Below, in pieces: positions 36,591-48,145 of a DNA stretch of 64,000 bases. The notes under the pieces are model-generated. The model was given only the letters and a program-made list of their open reading frames with translations, was not told the DNA's origin and searched no databases. Location of the stretch: the NCBI RefSeq assembly GCF_900105135.1, contig NZ_LT629741.1, positions 3,077,001 through 3,141,000 of the forward strand. Direction: 5' to 3'. The position numbers and the translations under genes are program-made. The DNA comes from Gramella sp. MAR_2010_147 (GTDB lineage Bacteria > Bacteroidota > Bacteroidia > Flavobacteriales > Flavobacteriaceae). Numbering within the stretch: the stretch's first letter is position 1; the number at the start of each line of letters is the position of its first letter.

Positions 36591-39036
36591 TATATTTTTC
36601 TTTTTTTGCCTGTTTACGAATGCTCAGAATTCGCTAAGCGGTATAGTGACTTCCTCAGAAACCGGTGAGCCTGTTCCCAATGCAGAAATATGGAATAAGA
36701 CTACTGGAAAATTGACCGTGGCCAACGTAAATGGTGAGTTTGAAGTAAGGGAATTGAAAGAGGGTACCTATATTTTTGCTGTTTTTAGCTATGAGTTTGA
36801 AATTCTGGAAAAGGAAATAGCGGTGACACAGAATACTACAGCAAATTTTCAATTATCACCTCTTGCTGAAAGTTTGAGCGAGGTAATGATCACCAATAGA
36901 AGGGAGCAGCTTTTTGCCCTGCGTAAACTTAGAAAAGTTGAAGGCACGGCCATATATGCGGGTAAAAAAAGCGAGGTGGTTTTACTGGATAAAGTTTCCG
37001 GGAATCTGGCTGCAAATAATGCCAGGCAGATCTATAGTCAGGTAGTTGGTTTAAATATTTATGACAATGGCGACGCCGGACTTCAGCTAAATATTGGAGG
37101 TCGAGGCCTGGATCCCAACAGAACTCAAAATTTCAATACCCGCCAGAATGGCTATGATATTTCCGCTGATGTTTTAGGGTATCCTGAAAGTTATTATACT
37201 CCGCCGCCGGAAGCATTGAGAGAAATTCAGGTAGTGCGTGGTGCGGCATCCTTACAATATGGAACTCAGTTTGGAGGACTTATCAATTTCAAATTTAAAG
37301 AACCTGTGCCAGATAAGAAGATCGAATTGATCTCAAGACAATCTGTTGGCTCGTATGATATGTTCACTAGCTTTAATAGTTTGAGTGGAACCGTAGGAAA
37401 GTTTAGTTATTATACCTATTATAATTACAAGGGAGGAAAGGGATTTCGACCAAATTCAGAATACGACTCTCATAATGCATTTGCGCATTTAGGCTGGAAA
37501 TTCAATGATAAAACCAATATAAGTTTTGAATATACCTATCTGGATTATCTGGCGCAGCAGCCGGGGGGGTTAACCGATAGTCAGTTTTATGAAGATCCTG
37601 ATTTCAGCAATCGCGAACGCAACTGGTTTGATGTAAACTGGAATCTTTTTGCACTGAAACTGGAACATGAATTAACTGAGAAAACAGATATTAGTTTAAA
37701 TGTTTTCGGCTTAAATGCAAGCAGGAAGGCTGTAGGTTTTAGACAGAACAGGGTAGCTTTAGCTGATGATCCTGAGGAACCGCGAGAATTGCTGGTCGAT
37801 GATTTTTCCAATTGGGGTGCAGAAGCAAGAATTCTTACCCGATATAATTTGTTTGAGGAGGAATCAGTTTTATTATTAGGAAGCAAATATTACCAGGCAT
37901 TTAATGAACAGCAACAGGGCCCGGGAAGTGCTTCTGCAGGTCCGGATTTTGAGTTTGCTGCAGCAGATTTTCCAAATTATGAGAGACAATCCCAATTTGA
38001 TTTTCCAAATAAGAATCTCGCTTTTTTTGGAGAAAACATTTTTAATATTACCAATAACTTTTCAGTAACACCGGGTTTTAGATTTGAATATATCAATACG
38101 GAAGCAGATGGTTTTTATAAGAATATCATCAATGATAATGCTGGAAATACCTTGTTGAATGAAACATTGAATGATGATCGTAAATTCAATAGAAGTTTTA
38201 TTCTTTTAGGAGTTGGTAGTAGTTATAATCTCAATCCTTCAAACGAACTTTACGCTAATTTTTCTCAGAATTACCGGTCGGTTACTTTTAACGATATTCG
38301 TGTGGTAAACCCTAGTTTTCAGGTGGATCCAGATATCAATGATGAAGAGGGTTTCACTTCCGATGTAGGAGTTAGAGGGAGATTAAAGGACTATCTTTCT
38401 TACGATCTAAGTATTTTTGGTTTGAGGTATAATGATAGGATTGGAGAGACCTTAAAGCCGGAAGAACGAGTAAATGCAGCCGGAGAAACAGAAGAAACAG
38501 GCAGGCTAGTTCGGTTTAGAGGAAATATCGGGGATGCTTTTATTTATGGTTTGGAAACTTTTGCTGAATGGAATTTAAGAAATTCATTTTTCAGTGCTGC
38601 AGAAGACTATAAGTTGAATGTTTTTGTAAATGCCGCATTCACCAAATCTGAATATATAGCTTCAGAAGAAGTAAATGTGAAAGGAAATGAAGTAGAGTTT
38701 ATTCCTGCGGTAAATTTAAAGACCGGACTTAATTTTGGGTATAAGAACTTTCTCAGCGGTATACAATATACTTATTTAAGTAAGCAGTTTACCGATGCTA
38801 CAAATGCACCTCAGGTGAGAACAGAAAATAACAGGGGTATTGAAGGAGCTGTACCCGCTTATGGAATTTTAGATTTTTCGGCGTCTTATAGTTTAGGAAA
38901 GTTTAAACTGGAAGCGGGAATTAATAACTTACTTGATAATTCGTACTTCACCCGAAGAGCCACAGGATATCCGGGGCCGGGAATTATTCCAGCGCAGCCA
39001 ATAACCTGGTACACAACCCTGCAGGTAAAACTTTAA
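36571..39036 (+). CDS. FecA-like TonB-dependent receptor
   Basis: 821 residues from ATG 36571, which begins a signal peptide (MKLKVFSIFFFFCLFTNAQ). The longer frame starts inside the carboxylase gene without a signal. Domains: carboxypeptidase regulatory-like domain (SLSGIVTSSETGEPVPNAEIW, residues 20-100), plug (about 140-255, with LNIGGRGLDPNRTQNFNTRQ and IQVVRGAASLQYGTQFGG) and a 22-strand barrel ending with TTLQVKL. The plug resembles the ferric-dicitrate receptor branch. It imports a siderophore or other iron chelate using TonB energy. Translationally coupled to the upstream carboxylase homologue; last gene of the operon. Confidence 0.92.
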   Translation: MKLKVFSIFFFFCLFTNAQNSLSGIVTSSETGEPVPNAEIWNKTTGKLTVANVNGEFEVRELKEGTYIFAVFSYEFEILEKEIAVTQNTTANFQLSPLAESLSEVMITNRREQLFALRKLRKVEGTAIYAGKKSEVVLLDKVSGNLAANNARQIYSQVVGLNIYDNGDAGLQLNIGGRGLDPNRTQNFNTRQNGYDISADVLGYPESYYTPPPEALREIQVVRGAASLQYGTQFGGLINFKFKEPVPDKKIELISRQSVGSYDMFTSFNSLSGTVGKFSYYTYYNYKGGKGFRPNSEYDSHNAFAHLGWKFNDKTNISFEYTYLDYLAQQPGGLTDSQFYEDPDFSNRERNWFDVNWNLFALKLEHELTEKTDISLNVFGLNASRKAVGFRQNRVALADDPEEPRELLVDDFSNWGAEARILTRYNLFEEESVLLLGSKYYQAFNEQQQGPGSASAGPDFEFAAADFPNYERQSQFDFPNKNLAFFGENIFNITNNFSVTPGFRFEYINTEADGFYKNIINDNAGNTLLNETLNDDRKFNRSFILLGVGSSYNLNPSNELYANFSQNYRSVTFNDIRVVNPSFQVDPDINDEEGFTSDVGVRGRLKDYLSYDLSIFGLRYNDRIGETLKPEERVNAAGETEETGRLVRFRGNIGDAFIYGLETFAEWNLRNSFFSAAEDYKLNVFVNAAFTKSEYIASEEVNVKGNEVEFIPAVNLKTGLNFGYKNFLSGIQYTYLSKQFTDATNAPQVRTENNRGIEGAVPAYGILDFSASYSLGKFKLEAGINNLLDNSYFTRRATGYPGPGIIPAQPITWYTTLQVKL

Positions 39037-39038
39037 AG

Positions 39039-39281
39039 TTACGCTGTAGCTTGTGGCGCCCAGTGATTGCATAACATTCCCGGAGCGGCTTTCTGAGGAT
39101 TTGCACAGGTGGGCGATTCGTATCTGCTACAATTAAGGCAGTTTGGCTCATTCTTTATGGCAGCTTTCATTTTAAAGCTATCGCAGGTATGCTGATATCC
39201 CACACTGGTTTCGTGCTTTGTGCAAAAATTATTTTTGAATCGTTCACAATTCATACAGCTGTTTCCTAATCTAATACTCAT
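39039..39281 (-). CDS. small Cys-rich protein with two tandem CxxC repeats
   Basis: 80 residues made of two similar units, each with the pattern CxxCxxF/Y, four to five residues, C, then a further Cys about 12 residues on: CMNCERFKNNFC...TC (residues 9-33) and CLNCSRYESPTC...LC (48-71). Four Cys per unit suggests a zinc-binding or iron-sulfur knuckle in each. There is no signal peptide. The start is the ATG at 39281. I know similar short proteins from other flavobacteria as unnamed conserved proteins. It converges on the TonB receptor gene with two bases between stop codons. Confidence 0.7.
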   Translation of the reverse strand: MSIRLGNSCMNCERFKNNFCTKHETSVGYQHTCDSFKMKAAIKNEPNCLNCSRYESPTCANPQKAAPGMLCNHWAPQATA

Positions 39282-39459
39282 GATCTTCCTGATTTTGATT
39301 TAATTAAAGTTACAAACGGAGTCTTTAAGAAACAATATAAATAGCTATATGTCAGTTGTTTATTTATTCTAGTCTGCCAGAAACTTGTTTAACAGATTAT
39401 TGTTGCAATAAAATAAATGACATTTAAAGTTTATCTTCTCTTAACACATAAAAGCCTAG

Positions 39460-40983
<1,524 letters not shown>

Positions 40984-41001
40984 TAGATTGTATTATAAAA
41001 T

Positions 41002-41034
41002 AAAAAAAGCCCTGAATTTTCAGGGCTTTTTTTT
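41002..41034. terminator. bidirectional terminator between guaB and the OmpH gene
   Basis: AAAAAAAGCCCTGA (41002-41015) pairs with TCAGGGCTTTTTTT (41020-41033); loop ATTT. The A- and T-runs suit both the guaB transcript and the converging OmpH transcript. Confidence 0.88.
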
Positions 41035-41050
41035 GTATGATAGTTTGGCT

Positions 41051-41593
41051 TTAATTTTCAACCGTATTTTCTGTTGCTGGTTTTGGCTCTTTAGGCTCTA
41101 TTCCTAATTTATCCATCACCTTTAATGTAATATCGTCTTCAGGTCTTGAAAAAGCAAGACCGCTAGCAGAAGAAAGAAATATTTGTGTAAAATTTTCCTC
41201 TTCAATTACCTGTTGCATAGCTACATCTATTTTTCCGTATAAAGGTCCGGTTAATTCGTTACGTCTCACCTGCATCATTACAGAGGCTTTTTGACGAAAA
41301 CCTTTTATATCATTTTCCAGTTCAATGATCTTGCTCTCTTTTTCTTTTCTCTCTTCTTCCTCAAGTCCCTCGCTGGTATTCTGGTAATCTTTTACTAAGG
41401 TCTCGTATTCCTCAATGTTCTGTTTAAGTTCACCCTGAAGCTCTGTATTGTATGCTTCTATATTCTTATTTACTTCGGTATTCTCAGGCATCTGAGATAA
41501 AATGTATTCGGCATTAATAGTCCCGATCTTAGATTGTGCATTTGCTGAGAATGCAATAAACAATAGCAGCATTCCTAAAATTACTCGTTTCAT
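41051..41593 (-). CDS. OmpH/Skp family periplasmic chaperone
   Basis: 180 residues: signal peptide ending FSANAQ, the Skp core starting SKIGTINAEYILSQMPE, a long coiled-coil tentacle region rich in Glu and Lys (about residues 45-105), and the returning strand FTQIFLSSASGLAFSRPEDDIT. A short Pro/Lys/Glu tail follows. Skp binds unfolded outer-membrane proteins in the periplasm and hands them to BAM. SurA and PpiC-like genes are about 1 kb away. It is transcribed alone. Confidence 0.88.
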   Translation of the reverse strand: MKRVILGMLLLFIAFSANAQSKIGTINAEYILSQMPENTEVNKNIEAYNTELQGELKQNIEEYETLVKDYQNTSEGLEEEERKEKESKIIELENDIKGFRQKASVMMQVRRNELTGPLYGKIDVAMQQVIEEENFTQIFLSSASGLAFSRPEDDITLKVMDKLGIEPKEPKPATENTVEN

Positions 41594-41663
41594 CTTTTGT
41601 TGTTTTTTCGCAAATATAACAGCCTGAGTAAAATATAGCTAGATTTTTAAATTAAAAATAAGG

Positions 41664-42116
41664 TTATTCATTTTTCACACTTTTTCCATCCTCCACAAAA
41701 GCTTTGAAATCTTCCATATATTTCAGGGATTGTTTTTTAAAAGCACCTGGCATAAACCAGCCAAAAACTTTCATAAAACCGCTAAGTTTAAATTCATTAT
41801 AAGCTGCCCAGATGGTGTGCTTCTCGGGGGTCTCTGTAAACTTATTCACCTGGTGATTATAGACGCCTTTTGCGTTGTAAGTAGCACTGAATTCATGAGG
41901 GAGATTATTTTTTAAAATAGTTTCGGTCATTTCAATCTCCCTTTTTCCCATTTTATATTTTAAAAGGTTTTGTGATCCTTCAGCTCCTAATTTGCCATTT
42001 ATAGGTTTCATAAAAATAAAACCTCGCTGCCAGTGCTCCATATTATCTGGATTCGAAAACTTTTCTATCACTTCGTTTTTAGGCTTTTCAATAACAATTT
42101 CAAGCTGATATTTCAT
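41664..42116 (-). CDS. SRPBCC-fold protein
   Basis: 150 residues with the START/SRPBCC (polyketide cyclase-like) pattern: YQLEIVIEKPKNEVIEKFSNPDNMEHWQRGF at the N-terminus, the strand TETILKNNLPHEFSATY, and a final amphipathic helix FKKQSLKYMEDFKAFVEDG. The fold has a deep cavity for hydrophobic ligands; no catalytic residue stands out. Function unknown. Confidence 0.78.
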   Translation of the reverse strand: MKYQLEIVIEKPKNEVIEKFSNPDNMEHWQRGFIFMKPINGKLGAEGSQNLLKYKMGKREIEMTETILKNNLPHEFSATYNAKGVYNHQVNKFTETPEKHTIWAAYNEFKLSGFMKVFGWFMPGAFKKQSLKYMEDFKAFVEDGKSVKNE

Positions 42117-42209
42117 AACTCATTGGTTTGTGGTCTTCTAAAGATATAACAGAATTAAATATTTGTGAAATTTATAATTTAAATCTGTCTTTTTCGTTAT
42201 GCCTTTAGC

Positions 42210-42239
42210 TTGCAGAACCTTAACTAATTCTTATTTTTG
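42210..42239 (+). promoter_or_regulatory. promoter of the PpiC-surA-moxR operon
   Basis: TTG at 42210-42212, a 19-base spacer and TATTTTTG at 42232-42239 fit the Bacteroidota consensus well, 55 bases before the first ATG. Confidence 0.7.
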
Positions 42240-42294
42240 CGCGAATAAAGGCTTTTAGCATTAAGTAAGTCTATTCTGGCATTTAAATTGACGA

Positions 42295-43173
42295 ATGCTC
42301 AAAAAAATTGATTTGAAGAAATACTTTCTTGGATTTACTTTAGGTATATTTTCCCTCCTCATGGCGGGTTGTGGTTATTTTGAGCAATCTGATGACAGGA
42401 AAGTAGTAGTACGGGTGAATGATTCCTATCTTTACGAGGAAGATGTTGCGGCATTGATTAATGAAGATACCTCCCCGGAAGATAGTTCTATAATCGTATC
42501 CAGCTATATTACACGCTGGGCCACTCAGCAACTCTTAATTGATCGTGCCGAATTAAATTTGCCTGAATCTCAGCAGAAAGAATTTAACGGCTTGGTGAGT
42601 AATTATAGAAATGAATTATATACCAATGCGTATACAGAAGCCGTGGTTTCCCGTGATCTCGATACGTCTCTTAATAGAGAGGATGTAGAATTATATTATG
42701 AGCAAAACAAGGAGAATTTTATTTTGAATGAAGACCTTTTGAAACTGAGATATATCAACCTGGCCAGGAATAGTAATAATCTCGATGAGATTAAGACTAA
42801 GTTTAGACGCTTCAATGAAAAAGATCAGCAGGAGTTGATAGATATGGCCTTGCAGTTTAAAAATTATTCTATGAACGATTCGGTTTGGGTAAAGACCAAA
42901 TCTGTATATAATAAAATTGGCCCGCTTTCTGTAGAAGACAGGTCAAGCTTGCTTAAGAAATCTAATTTTATGGAATTGCAGGATTCACTAAATGTGTATC
43001 TTGTGTATGTAAATGACGTTCTAAGCCGAAATGAGCAGGCTCCTCTTGAATATGCTTCGGCAACTATACGCGAGATTTTGCTGAATAAGCGAAAACAAGC
43101 TTTAATTAAAGAATTAGAAAAAGATATTACCAAAGATGCAATTAAGAATAATGAATTTGAAATTTACAATTAA
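42295..43173 (+). CDS. PpiC/SurA-like lipoprotein
   Basis: 292 residues: lipobox LMAGC (Cys about 26), then a SurA-N-like helical region (VVVRVNDSYLYEEDVAALI, residues 37-55), and a stretch resembling a degenerate parvulin domain (YYEQNKENFIL, LKLRYINLARN) without the conserved catalytic loop. It ends in a helix rejoining the chaperone core. It is an envelope lipoprotein, probably a folding factor for outer-membrane proteins. It overlaps surA and shares its promoter. Confidence 0.8.
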   Translation: MLKKIDLKKYFLGFTLGIFSLLMAGCGYFEQSDDRKVVVRVNDSYLYEEDVAALINEDTSPEDSSIIVSSYITRWATQQLLIDRAELNLPESQQKEFNGLVSNYRNELYTNAYTEAVVSRDLDTSLNREDVELYYEQNKENFILNEDLLKLRYINLARNSNNLDEIKTKFRRFNEKDQQELIDMALQFKNYSMNDSVWVKTKSVYNKIGPLSVEDRSSLLKKSNFMELQDSLNVYLVYVNDVLSRNEQAPLEYASATIREILLNKRKQALIKELEKDITKDAIKNNEFEIYN

Positions 43174-44584
43174 GTCGGCTCTAGTCGCAGGCTGTTTTTT
43201 AGTGTCTTCTTTCGCAGACGCACAGGAAGTAATTGTTACAGATAGTACTTCCATTCAGCCAGATGCTGAGTTAAAAAAGGAAAATGTATCAAAACAAGGT
43301 TCTCAGAGAATGAAGGTTGATGGTATTGCTGCCGTTATTGGAGAATATATCATTCTAGACAGTGATGTAGATCTTATGTACAAGGATATGCAAAGCCAGG
43401 GTATGTCAACTTCTGAAGTGACCGACTGTAATCTGGCAGGCTCCTTAATGGAGAACAAGTTATATGCACACCATGCTATCCAGGATAGTATCATTATTCC
43501 AGATTCTCAGATTAATGGAATGGTAGATCAGCAAATTCAAGGTCTTACTCAGCAGGCTGGCTCTATGGAAAAAGTGCTGGAGTTCTATAAGAAAGAAAAT
43601 GAAGCAGATCTTAAAGCTGAAATTTTCCAGCTCACTAAGCAAAGACAACTGGCGCAGAGAATGCAGCAAAAAATTATTGAAGAGATTGAGGTGACTCCTG
43701 AAGAAGTAAGACAGTATTATGTTGGAATGGAAGAAAAGCCAATGTTCGGGACTGAAGTTGAATTATCTCAAATAGTTATTGAACCTGAAATTCCTCAATC
43801 TGAAAAGCAAAAGGTAATTGACAGGTTAAAAGAATTTAAGGCAGATATTATAGATAATGGAGCAAGTTTTTCAACGAAGGCTGTACTTTATTCACAGGAT
43901 CCTGGAACCGCTTCAGATGGAGGTAGAATTACGTTAACCCGTAAAGATGCTTTTGTAAAAGAATTTAAAGATGTTGCATTTAGTCTACAGGAAGGTGAGA
44001 TTAGTGAGCCTTTTGAAAGCGAATTTGGATACCATATCATTCAAGTAGATAAAATTAGAGGTCAAACATTAGAATTAAGACATATCATTTTGATCCCAGA
44101 TGTTACCAATGCATCTGTTGAAGCGGCCAGAACGAAGATTGATACTCTTAGAAGTAAAATCGTTGGTGGGGATATTGAATTTGCTGCTGCGGCCAGAGAA
44201 GCTTCAGACGAAGAAGAAACTAAGAACGATGGCGGTAAATTAATAAATCCGCGTACGGGAGATACAAGGTTCGAACTTACTAAAATAGATCCTGAATTAT
44301 TCAAACAGGTAGAAGAGCTTGAAGAAGGTGATGTTTCTTTGGTCTTAACTGAAAAAGATAGAGCAGGAAGACCACAATTTAAGATCATTAAGGTGACAAA
44401 GAAAATTGAGGAACATGAAGCCGACTATGCTACAGATTATCTCAAAATTAAAGAACTTGCTTTAAGAGATAAGCAATTAGATGCTATTGAAGAATGGCAA
44501 ACAGAAAAAATAAACGATACTTACATAAAGGTTAACGGAAAATATCGGGACTGTGAGTATACGAGTGACTGGGTGAAAAACTAA
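43151..44584 (+). CDS. surA: peptidylprolyl isomerase/chaperone SurA
   Basis: 477 residues from ATG 43151, which directly starts a signal peptide (MNLKFTIKSALVAGCFLVSSFADAQ); another ATG five codons upstream is possible. It has a SurA N-terminal domain (VDGIAAVIGEYIILDSDVDLMY) and two parvulin domains: the first at about 200-305 with LSQIVIEPEIP and GGRITLTRKDAFVKEFKDVAF, the second at about 310-410 with LRHIILIPDV. A C-terminal helix follows. It is a periplasmic chaperone for outer-membrane barrels. It overlaps the preceding gene by 23 bases. Confidence 0.92.
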   Translation: MNLKFTIKSALVAGCFLVSSFADAQEVIVTDSTSIQPDAELKKENVSKQGSQRMKVDGIAAVIGEYIILDSDVDLMYKDMQSQGMSTSEVTDCNLAGSLMENKLYAHHAIQDSIIIPDSQINGMVDQQIQGLTQQAGSMEKVLEFYKKENEADLKAEIFQLTKQRQLAQRMQQKIIEEIEVTPEEVRQYYVGMEEKPMFGTEVELSQIVIEPEIPQSEKQKVIDRLKEFKADIIDNGASFSTKAVLYSQDPGTASDGGRITLTRKDAFVKEFKDVAFSLQEGEISEPFESEFGYHIIQVDKIRGQTLELRHIILIPDVTNASVEAARTKIDTLRSKIVGGDIEFAAAAREASDEEETKNDGGKLINPRTGDTRFELTKIDPELFKQVEELEEGDVSLVLTEKDRAGRPQFKIIKVTKKIEEHEADYATDYLKIKELALRDKQLDAIEEWQTEKINDTYIKVNGKYRDCEYTSDWVKN

Positions 44585-44592
44585 AAGTTAAT

Positions 44593-45543
44593 ATGTCTGA
44601 CGTTGCATTGGTAGAAAAATTGATAGATAAACATCACGATCTTAGAAATGAGATCGCTAAAGTGATCGTAGGTCAGGATGAGGTGGTGAATCAAATCCTT
44701 ATATCAATTTTCTCCGGTGGTCATTCATTATTAATTGGGGTGCCGGGGCTTGCAAAAACCCTTATGGTAAATACCATTGCCCAGGCGCTTGGTCTGGATT
44801 TCAAAAGAATTCAATTTACTCCAGATTTGATGCCCAGTGATATTTTGGGATCAGAAATCCTGGATGAGAACAGGAAATTCAAATTCATCAAAGGACCTGT
44901 ATTTACGAATATTCTCCTGGCAGACGAGATCAATAGAACTCCGCCTAAGACTCAGGCGGCTCTTTTAGAAGCTATGCAGGAAAGAGCGGTTACCGTTGCT
45001 GGTCATCATTATAAACTGGATCTTCCTTATTTTGTACTTGCTACACAAAATCCAATAGAGCAGGAGGGAACCTACCCCCTTCCTGAAGCGCAGTTAGACA
45101 GGTTCATGTTCGCTATAAATTTAGATTACCCAAGTTTTCAGGAAGAAGTAGATGTTGTGAAAGCGACCACTTCAGATAAGCCACAGGAAGTAAATGCTTT
45201 ATTTAACGCCCAGGAAATTTCAGAAATACAACATGTTATTAGAAGAATTCCTGTGCCAGATAATGTAGTGGAATATGCTGTTAGACTTGTAGGAAAAACA
45301 AGACCTTTAAACGGTGCTCCAGAACTGGTTACTAATTATGTAGACTGGGGAGCTGGCCCAAGAGCCTCTCAGAATTTAATTATGGCGGCAAAAACTCATG
45401 CAGCTGTAAATGGTAAATTTTCTCCCGATATTGAAGATGTTCAGGCCGTAGCATTTGGAATTTTAAGGCACAGGATCATTAAAAACTACAAAGCAGAGGC
45501 TGAGGGGATTACTGAAGAGGATATTATTCGTAAACTTTTTTAG
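44593..45543 (+). CDS. MoxR family AAA+ ATPase
   Basis: 316 residues: Walker A GVPGLAKT (around residue 50), Walker B ILLADEINRTPPKTQAALLEAMQE, sensor 1 VLATQNPIEQEGTYPLPEAQLDRF and the C-terminal lid with ASQNLIMAAKTHA. MoxR ATPases remodel or mature client proteins, usually with von Willebrand-domain partners. None of the usual DUF58 or vWA genes follows; instead it ends the PpiC-surA operon, eight bases after surA. This placement suggests a role in envelope biogenesis, by inference. Confidence 0.92.
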   Translation: MSDVALVEKLIDKHHDLRNEIAKVIVGQDEVVNQILISIFSGGHSLLIGVPGLAKTLMVNTIAQALGLDFKRIQFTPDLMPSDILGSEILDENRKFKFIKGPVFTNILLADEINRTPPKTQAALLEAMQERAVTVAGHHYKLDLPYFVLATQNPIEQEGTYPLPEAQLDRFMFAINLDYPSFQEEVDVVKATTSDKPQEVNALFNAQEISEIQHVIRRIPVPDNVVEYAVRLVGKTRPLNGAPELVTNYVDWGAGPRASQNLIMAAKTHAAVNGKFSPDIEDVQAVAFGILRHRIIKNYKAEAEGITEEDIIRKLF

Positions 45544-45748
45544 AGTTTTTCTATATATTTCTTCTAATTCATAACCAGTCTAAAAAGCCTGGTTCCAGGA
45601 CTTACTTCTGTAAAATTGACAAATTCTTATTTTATTACCTAAATATTGAGTTTTACTGAATTTTTACCGGTAAAAATTATAATTTCAGAAATTATTTATA
45701 CTAACTTCTGACTATTGCCTCTAATTTTCAAAATCCCTTGGAAATCCC

Positions 45749-45756
45749 TATTTTTG
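45749..45756 (+). promoter_or_regulatory. candidate -7 promoter element of the aconitase gene
   Basis: TATTTTTG, 33 bases before the ATG at 45790. No clear -33 TTG. Confidence 0.4.
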
Positions 45757-45789
45757 CAAGACTTTTTTAGAACATAAAACAAACAGAAT

Positions 45790-48057
45790 ATGGCATACGA
45801 TATTGATATGATTAAGAAGGTGTATAGCCAAATGGCAGAACGTGTGAATACAGCACGTGAAGTTGTTGGTAAACCTTTGACACTTTCAGAAAAGATCCTT
45901 TATTCTCACTTATGGGACGGTAAAGCTAATGAAGCTTACGTCAGAGGGAAGGATTATGTAGAATTTTCACCAGATAGAATTGCCTGCCAGGATGCGACGG
46001 CTCAAATGGCTTTGCTACAATTTATGCAAGCTGGGAAGAAGCAGGTGGCTGTGCCTACCACAGTTCACTGTGATCACCTTATCCAGGCAAAAATGGGAGC
46101 TGCGATAGATTTACAGTCGGCTAACAAGAGTAGTAGTGAGGTTTTTGATTTTCTGGAATCAGTATCAAATAAGTACGGAATTGGATTCTGGAAGCCAGGT
46201 GCAGGTATTATTCACCAGGTAGTTCTTGAAAACTACGCATTCCCAGGAGGAATGATGATTGGTACAGATTCTCACACGGTGAACGCCGGGGGATTAGGAA
46301 TGGTTGCTATTGGTGTTGGTGGTGCAGATGCTGTAGATGTAATGGCAGGAATGCCATGGGAGCTTAAATTCCCTAAACTTATTGGAGTGAAGTTAACCGG
46401 AAAACTTTCTGGATGGACTTCTTCTAAAGATGTGATCTTAAAAGTTGCAGGTATTCTTACTGTTAAGGGTGGTACCGGTGCAATTATTGAATACTTTGGT
46501 GAAGGGGCACGTAATTTATCCTGTACAGGTAAAGGTACTATCTGTAATATGGGAGCTGAAGTTGGTGCAACTACTTCAACTTTTGGTTATGACGACTCTA
46601 TGGAGCGTTATCTTAAAGCAACTAACAGAGCTGATGTTGCTGAAGCAGCTAATGCAGTTCGTGAACACCTAACAGGTGATGATGAGGTTTATGCAAATCC
46701 AGAGCAATATTTTGATGAATTGATCGAGATCAATTTAGATGAATTGAAGCCACACTTAAACGGACCTTTTACTCCAGATCTTGCAACTCCTATTTCTGAA
46801 ATGGGAGCGAAAGCTAAGGAGCATGACTGGCCAATCAATGTAGATTGGGGTCTAATTGGTTCCTGTACGAACTCTTCTTACGAAGATTTGACAAGAGCAG
46901 CTTCTATCGCAAAACAGGCGGTAGACAAGAAAGTAAAAGCTAAATCTGATTTCGGAATTAACCCGGGATCTGAGCAAATTAGATTTACTGCAGAAAGAGA
47001 TGGATTGCTTCAGATCTTTGAAGATCTTGATGCAACGATATTTACAAACGCCTGTGGACCATGTATAGGTCAATGGGATCGTTCAGATAGAAAAGGGGAA
47101 GAGAAGAACACTATTGTTCACTCTTTTAACCGTAATTTCTCTAAGCGTGCAGATGGTAATCCAAATACGCACGCCTTTGTAGGTTCTCCTGAAATGGTTG
47201 CAGCAATTGCAATTTCTGGTAGACTTGATTTTGACCCTACTCGTGACAAGTTAATGAACGAGGATGGAGAAGAAGTAATGTTAGACGAGCCACAGGGAAT
47301 TGAACTTCCATCTAAAGGGTTCGCCGTTGAAGATGCAGGTTATGTTGCGCCTAAAGAAGACGGAAGTAGTGTTGAGGTAAAAGTAGCTGAAGACAGTGAA
47401 AGACTTCAATTATTAACCCCATTTGAGCCTTGGGATGGTAAGAACCTTACCGGTGCGAAACTGCTTATCAAAGCATGGGGTAAATGTACTACCGATCATA
47501 TTTCTATGGCAGGACCTTGGTTACGTTACAGAGGTCACCTTGATAATATTTCTAACAACTGTTTGATCGGAGCGATTAACGCTTATAATAAGAAATCGAA
47601 TTTTGTTAAAAATCAACTAACTGGTGAGTACAATGGTGTACCGGCAGTGCAAAGAGAATACAAGAAAGAAGGAATTTCAACGATAGTGGTGGGAGATCAT
47701 AATTACGGTGAAGGTTCTTCAAGAGAGCATGCAGCTATGGAGCCAAGACATTTAGGTGTTAAGGTGGTATTGGTAAAATCTTTCGCCCGTATTCACGAAA
47801 CAAATCTTAAGAAACAAGGGATGTTAGGTCTTACTTTTGCAAATGAAAGTGATTACGATCTAATTCAGGAAGACGATACTTTCAACTTTGTAGATCTTGA
47901 GAACTTTGCTCCAGATACTCCATTAACGATAGAGATCGTTCATGCAGATGGAAGCAAGGATACAATAAAAGCAAACCATACCTATAATGCTCCTCAAATT
48001 GAGTGGTATAAGCATGGTTCAGCATTAAATCTTATTAAAAAGCAAAATGCAGCTTAA
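45790..48057 (+). CDS. acn: aconitate hydratase (mitochondrial-type)
   Basis: 755 residues. It shows the four-domain aconitase of the mitochondrial type: the [24 protein letters not shown] motif near 160, the first iron-sulfur Cys region [13 protein letters not shown] (about 358), the two further cluster cysteines in [12 protein letters not shown] (about 421), and the swivel domain with [22 protein letters not shown] (about 637). It interconverts citrate and isocitrate in the TCA cycle. Monocistronic between an upstream promoter and a terminator. Confidence 0.95.
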   Translation: MAYDIDMIKKVYSQMAERVNTAREVVGKPLTLSEKILYSHLWDGKANEAYVRGKDYVEFSPDRIACQDATAQMALLQFMQAGKKQVAVPTTVHCDHLIQAKMGAAIDLQSANKSSSEVFDFLESVSNKYGIGFWKPGAGIIHQVVLENYAFPGGMMIGTDSHTVNAGGLGMVAIGVGGADAVDVMAGMPWELKFPKLIGVKLTGKLSGWTSSKDVILKVAGILTVKGGTGAIIEYFGEGARNLSCTGKGTICNMGAEVGATTSTFGYDDSMERYLKATNRADVAEAANAVREHLTGDDEVYANPEQYFDELIEINLDELKPHLNGPFTPDLATPISEMGAKAKEHDWPINVDWGLIGSCTNSSYEDLTRAASIAKQAVDKKVKAKSDFGINPGSEQIRFTAERDGLLQIFEDLDATIFTNACGPCIGQWDRSDRKGEEKNTIVHSFNRNFSKRADGNPNTHAFVGSPEMVAAIAISGRLDFDPTRDKLMNEDGEEVMLDEPQGIELPSKGFAVEDAGYVAPKEDGSSVEVKVAEDSERLQLLTPFEPWDGKNLTGAKLLIKAWGKCTTDHISMAGPWLRYRGHLDNISNNCLIGAINAYNKKSNFVKNQLTGEYNGVPAVQREYKKEGISTIVVGDHNYGEGSSREHAAMEPRHLGVKVVLVKSFARIHETNLKKQGMLGLTFANESDYDLIQEDDTFNFVDLENFAPDTPLTIEIVHADGSKDTIKANHTYNAPQIEWYKHGSALNLIKKQNAA

Positions 48058-48080
48058 GTTTGAGCTTAAATAATAAAAAG

Positions 48081-48107
48081 AAAGCTCCCTTTTCAGGGAG
48101 TTTTTTT
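48081..48107 (+). terminator. intrinsic terminator of the aconitase gene
   Basis: Stem AAAGCTCCC (48081-48089) with GGGAGTTTT (48096-48104; the stem includes one G-T pair), loop TTTTCA, followed by T-run. Confidence 0.75.
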
Positions 48108-48145
48108 ATGTGGTAACTTTGCGAAAATTTTGTTGCCCTTTTCCT

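Noticed and set aside
45573..45583. ACCAGTCTAAA near 45.58 kb as a third copy of the operator motif
   Set aside because: Only the right half (CCAGTCTAAA) matches, the palindrome is not completed, and it lies far from the aconitase promoter box.
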